From: Lachnospiraceae bacterium 3-1
GTDB taxonomy: Bacteria > Bacillota > Clostridia > Lachnospirales > Lachnospiraceae
Direction of reading: 5' to 3'
NCBI GenBank assembly: GCA_000403255.2
Contig: KE159593.1
Span: forward strand, 67,969 to 131,968
Length of the DNA stretch: 64,000 nucleotides
Shown here: positions 61,701-64,000 of the stretch, piece by piece
Position numbering within the stretch: the stretch's first letter is position 1
Layout of the letters: the number at the start of each line of letters is the position of its first letter
Position numbers and translations under genes: made by a program
Notes under the pieces: model-generated
The model's database searches: none
What the model saw: only the letters and a program-made list of their open reading frames with translations
Told to the model about the DNA's origin: nothing

Positions 61701-64000
61701 AAATACCGGAAACACGGCAGACGGCGGAAAACGGACAGGAAGAAATACCGGGAACATGGCAGGCGGTGGAAAACGGACAGGAAGAAATACCGGAAGCATG
61801 GCAGACGGCAGAAAGCGGACAGGAAGAAACAGCAGAAACACAGCAGGAAGAAACAGCAGAAGTACAGCCGGGGCAGGAAGATATACAGGAAACAGCAGAG
61901 CGTGTGGAGGGGGAAGTAATAAACCCTGACGGGAGCGTGGCAAAGCCCGCTGCGGGCAGTCTGTTCCCCGAAGCGCTGCGGCAGGTGGAGGAAATGGACG
62001 GCGACCTGCGTGATGCGCTGGAAACCTACCTGACAAAATGTTCCGCAGTCGTGCCATACCAGCCGTTTTTGCAGATGGTGGCAGAAAGCAGCCTGCCAAA
62101 AGAGGACAAGCTGAATTTCTTAAACCGTACCATAAACCATCTGGAAGATAAGGAACAGACAAAGGCATACCACAACAACGCTTACGGTCTTGTGGAGTAT
62201 ATCCAGAACAGGGATGCCTTTATGGTGGACTTAAAGAGCCGGGACGGGGAGCGGGAGAGATTTTCTGCAACCTATGAACAGCTTTATTCCATTATGGAAT
62301 ATCTGATAAAAGCGCAGATGTTTACCGGGGAGATACGGATGTCGGCATACCTGCGAGATTTTGCAAAGCTGCCGTATGAAAAGATGTCTGCTTTGGAAAA
62401 GCAGTTTGATGACAAACTCACCAGCCTGCGGAACAGGCAGCGGAAAGGGAACTTCCACTTTGAGGAGGCTGAACTGCCAAAGGGCGGACCGAAAACAAGA
62501 TACCAGTGGAACGTGGAGGCAATCCGGCTGTTGAAGCAGATCGAACATGAGGACAGGACAGCCACACCGGAAGAACAGAAGGTGCTTGCAAGGTATGTGG
62601 GATGGGGCGGTATCGCACAGGCTTTTGACGAAAGGAATAATGACTGGCAGAAAGAATATGCGGAACTGAAAGAGCTTCTTTCCACGTCGGAATATGAGGA
62701 CGCAAGGGAGACAGTCAACACGGCATTTTACACTTCCCCCGTCATCACGCAGGCAGTTTATAACGCACTGGATAAATTCGGTTTCCGTAAAGGGACTATT
62801 TTAGAGCCGGCGCTCGGCGTCGGTCATTTTTTCGGGACATTACCGGAAACCATGCAGGACAGCAGGCTTTACGGCGTGGAAAAGGACGACATCAGCGGGC
62901 GGATCGCAAAGCTGCTCTACCCCAAAGCACAGATAAAGGTAAGGGGATTTGAGGAAACGCAGTACCCTGACAACTTTTTCGATGTTGCGGTGGGCAACGT
63001 GCCGTTTGGCGATTACAAGCTCTATGACGCAAAGTACGCAAAGCACAACTTCCGTATCCATGATTATTTTTTTGCGAAAGCGCTGGATAAGGTCAGACCG
63101 GGCGGCATTGTGGCATTTATTACAAGCAAGGGGACGCTTGACAAGGCGAATCCTTCCGTAAGGAAGTACCTTGCGGAACGGGCGGAGCTGCTCGGCGCAA
63201 TCCGCCTCCCCAATACAGCCTTTAAGGACAGTGCGGGAACCGATGTCACAAGCGACATCATATTTCTGCAAAAGAGGGAGCGCAAGATCGTGACGGAGCC
63301 GGACTGGGTGCATCTTGGCAGGACGGAGGACGGCATTGCGGTCAATTCCTATTTTGCGGGGCACCCGGAGATGATGCTTGGAACAATGGAGTACGATACA
63401 CGCATGTTCGGCAACGGCAGCAAATACACAAGCTGCATCAACCATGACGAGAATTTTGACTTAAAATCCGCACTGGAAACAGCAGTAGGGCAGCTTTCCG
63501 GCAGGATCACCGATGTTGCGGAGCTTGCGGCGGAGGAGGAAAACACGGAGGACATCATCGAGGCTGATCCCGACGTGAAGAATTACACCTATACCTTTGT
63601 GGACGGAAAACTCTACTACCGTGAAAATTCCGTCATGTACCGCAAGGAAGTGTCGGCAACGGCGGAGGAACGCATAAAGGGCATGGACGAAATCCGCACA
63701 ATCACAAGACAGCTAATCTTCATACAGACGGAAGGGTGCAGCAGCGAGGAACTGGCTGCACAGCAGAAATTACTAAATGACAGGTACGATGCCTATGTGA
63801 AAAAATACGGACCGCTGACCGGGAGGGGGAGCCAGCAGGCGTTCCGTGACGATGCGGATTACCCGCTTTTATGTTCCCTTGAGGTCGTGGACGAGGACGG
63901 AAAGGTGGAAAAGGCGGATATGTTCTACAAACAGACGATCCGTGCGAAGAATCAGGTGGAGCGTGTGGAAACGGCGGTGGAGGCGCTGAATGTGTCCGTC
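58727..64000 (+). CDS. Giant ArdC-like / N6-methylase polyvalent protein (3' end outside window)
   Basis: The frame runs without a stop from ATG 58727 to the right edge (1758 codons). The N-terminus (W-K-S-I-C-R-L-T-G-Q-L-Y-R-Y-E-F, then R-R-G-S-K-G-I-A-I-F) matches the ArdC antirestriction domain, which binds single-stranded DNA. A Gly/Asp/Arg-rich linker (about residues 250-400) is followed by several LPD-like domains, a 14-residue tandem repeat, and an N6-methylase-like fold (Y-T-S-P-V-I-T near residue 1340, motif I E-P-A-L-G-V-G-H-F-F, and N-V-P-F-G in place of N-P-P-F). Relatives continue into a superfamily 2 helicase; that part would lie beyond the window. It likely protects and processes incoming DNA. 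Confidence 0.88.
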   Translation, partial: MSADTKTSKLYDAAIDEVTASGQAWKSICRLTGQLYRYEFDNILMVYKQRPRATLIADFDTWKMVGRYVRRGSKGIAIFPSRALKPDMRYVFDISDTGGRESRLTWELDRNTVKAYAAWLREKEGAALPGGKESDKSFLKDFTERQIGVIMDSEFGERITEFVNLAGNKQITENGRAQEITAVEALKRSVMYAVFTRCGFDLPTEKQDFSFITAFTTEEEVYRLGSLLSDISCGVLRGIAKDLKQMEERSIANGRDNNDVSRGNGRDAVPGHHDTGGNGEHDKLREVRSEGDGVPEREPQQQIPDAAEIRETGREDAGSGGRSEPDDGRAGGQLLKEQPAEGPKLDNGDVAATAAGEDAGRGNRDERSSDEVPLGDSGQQTEENEQQNIRKAELDREIEQELNEINSLGSSETQKGSYEQASFLIAANGDIEVPKEYSYQKPEQALTVPHEYVKQVLMRGGVFSGSKKRIYAMFQDISDPGERVKAVRKEYGQGGAGWPLEGDGLHGYDTFHAKGLRFQWREGGTEIEGYMNWKAVERELGALIMTGEYYTPPKAFDPDKISAAVWQEPMDEFFQKSFWSPVPNMLLYEVFTKELPMSDKAQFIERVLCRNPYAASTENNLENEYGRCNIEQNNEGISIEYFDGEGTKWKTELDWWDCAAYVESMIADGAYQTHEPYDKIGEIMEEHPAATWIKILKEDTDRYLSEDAGQHQQNRLENLHTILEAKGIREKIELSWDDAYDEVIASDGENVWHGRQFYDYLYNEVLASDKIRRDGSIPYNVQQQFEHDRFSSHNPDKTNFIHRKTFITLELTADEWEKQEESLWLEPLKGYFNEEIQYISVKTLIYDIFTTNLNMESKAGFLASVYGEQREGFFMSEYTDNSFGKCKISRDKDGIEISYPRADGTKGEKRVDYRYCADLILHMIEENDYLTEGIFERFREAPGAFAAMPWFMEIYHEYKERMLQEPDFAAVSIDGQEEERQEGQETEAAAEEIPETRQTAENGQEEIPGTWQAVENGQEEIPEAWQTAESGQEETAETQQEETAEVQPGQEDIQETAERVEGEVINPDGSVAKPAAGSLFPEALRQVEEMDGDLRDALETYLTKCSAVVPYQPFLQMVAESSLPKEDKLNFLNRTINHLEDKEQTKAYHNNAYGLVEYIQNRDAFMVDLKSRDGERERFSATYEQLYSIMEYLIKAQMFTGEIRMSAYLRDFAKLPYEKMSALEKQFDDKLTSLRNRQRKGNFHFEEAELPKGGPKTRYQWNVEAIRLLKQIEHEDRTATPEEQKVLARYVGWGGIAQAFDERNNDWQKEYAELKELLSTSEYEDARETVNTAFYTSPVITQAVYNALDKFGFRKGTILEPALGVGHFFGTLPETMQDSRLYGVEKDDISGRIAKLLYPKAQIKVRGFEETQYPDNFFDVAVGNVPFGDYKLYDAKYAKHNFRIHDYFFAKALDKVRPGGIVAFITSKGTLDKANPSVRKYLAERAELLGAIRLPNTAFKDSAGTDVTSDIIFLQKRERKIVTEPDWVHLGRTEDGIAVNSYFAGHPEMMLGTMEYDTRMFGNGSKYTSCINHDENFDLKSALETAVGQLSGRITDVAELAAEEENTEDIIEADPDVKNYTYTFVDGKLYYRENSVMYRKEVSATAEERIKGMDEIRTITRQLIFIQTEGCSSEELAAQQKLLNDRYDAYVKKYGPLTGRGSQQAFRDDADYPLLCSLEVVDEDGKVEKADMFYKQTIRAKNQVERVETAVEALNVSV
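59484..59849 (+). CDS. TnpV-like protein nested in another frame of the giant gene
   Basis: ATG 59484 stands 8 nt after AAAGGAG (59469-59475) and encodes 121 residues in frame +1 relative to the surrounding gene. The sequence has the TnpV pattern: M-T-Y-H-E-G-T-D-G-M-L-Y-P-D, then L-G-K-F-A-V-R-A-M-E-Y-L-K-E-N, then helical R-R-F-G-K-L-A-E-K-M, and Q-A-E-E-I-V-M-N-E-V-V at the end. TnpV proteins occur in Tn4451/Tn1549-type elements; their role is uncertain. Over the same bases the host gene encodes only a Gly/Asp/Arg-rich linker, so the nested gene seems to be the constrained one. Confidence 0.78.
   Translation: MAEITMTYHEGTDGMLYPDITTPEETVSMTNLGKFAVRAMEYLKENHNSRYRTLRRFGKLAEKMQEVEDEANRMMDELEGSYLKNNPPKDQNSTMEMWQLRQQARMQAEEIVMNEVVMKFH
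61697..61860 (+). repeat. 42-bp tandem repeat in the giant gene
   Basis: Three nearly identical 42-bp units begin at 61697, 61739 and 61781, encoding E-E-I-P-x-x-x-Q-x-x-E-x-G-Q (14 residues). They are followed by decayed units (E-E-T-A-E-T-Q-Q). The unit length keeps the frame, so copy-number change would alter only linker length. Confidence 0.85.

Larger units (their letters stand above)
25096..64000. mobile_element. Large integrative and conjugative element (Tn1549/CTn-like), left part
   Basis: From the breakpoint in the integrase gene to the right edge the genes form a conjugative module: ParM-like, XRE, RadC-like, DUF3991/TOPRIM, MobC, relaxase, PcfB-like, VirD4, Maff2, VirB6/TrbL-like, PrgI, VirB4, NlpC/P60, methyltransferases and an ArdC/methylase giant. 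GC content and codon use differ from the chromosomal half. Neither an integrase nor the right end lies in the window, so the recombination type cannot be told. The left boundary is inferred from where integrase homology stops. Positions 25139-25336 hold no convincing gene. Confidence 0.85.

Overview
The window reads as a chromosomal segment of a flagellated Gram-positive anaerobe of the Lachnospiraceae/Clostridia type, carrying a large integrative and conjugative element (ICE). The support for this is AGGAGG ribosome binding sites almost everywhere, GTG and TTG starts, intrinsic terminators, LPxTG surface anchoring, and gene content typical of Tn1549/CTn-like elements (Maff2, PrgI, PcfB-like and LPD-domain genes). 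Base composition changes visibly. The chromosomal part (about 1-22600) is AT-rich, while the ICE (about 25400-64000) is clearly GC-richer in its third codon positions.

Chromosomal part. Positions 1-4118 hold surface and motility genes: the end of a CgeB-like glycosyltransferase, a GT2 glycosyltransferase, a small helical protein, a short flagellin, and a convergent FliD-like cap protein. Positions 4282-22601 hold the transcription/translation cluster rpmG-secE-nusG-rplK-rplA, rplJ-rplL behind an L10 leader, rpoB-rpoC, and rpsL-rpsG-fusA-tuf. An ECF sigma factor with its DUF4179 anti-sigma protein sits between rplL and rpoB. The spacer before rpoB also carries a 117-bp inverted-repeat insertion flanked by an exact 8-bp duplication.

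Old element remnant (about 22602-25095). Downstream of tuf lie a MazF-like toxin, an XRE repressor, a divergent excisionase-like gene, and a tyrosine integrase. The integrase is broken by an internal stop codon and then cut off just after its first catalytic Arg.

ICE (about 25096 to beyond the right edge). In order:
(a) a left-end structured RNA, small proteins, a ParM-like actin ATPase with a probable ParR-like partner, and a degenerate second copy of part of that module;
(b) surface cargo: a lipoprotein and a 1792-residue thioester/Cna-B/LPxTG adhesin;
(c) a DNA-processing block: XRE, DUF5688, RadC-like, DUF3991/TOPRIM, repeats, a candidate oriT, an LPD28 protein, MobC and a MOBP-type relaxase;
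(d) the type IV secretion block: PcfB-like, VirD4, Maff2, a VirB6/TrbL-like membrane protein, PrgI, VirB4, and a membrane-anchored NlpC/P60 peptidase;
(e) DNA-modification and defence-evasion genes: a TSPPY methyltransferase, an MT-A70 methyltransferase, and a giant ArdC/N6-methylase protein running off the window.
A TnpV-like gene with its own Shine-Dalgarno sequence is nested in another frame inside the giant gene.

Taken together, relaxase, MobC and oriT would process the DNA, VirD4 and PcfB would deliver it to the VirB4-powered channel, the NlpC/P60 protein would open the wall, the adhesin could hold mating partners together, ParM/ParR could stabilise the excised circle, and the methylases and ArdC would protect the incoming DNA. 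No intact integrase, no ICE right end, no tRNA or rRNA gene and no CRISPR array is visible in this window.
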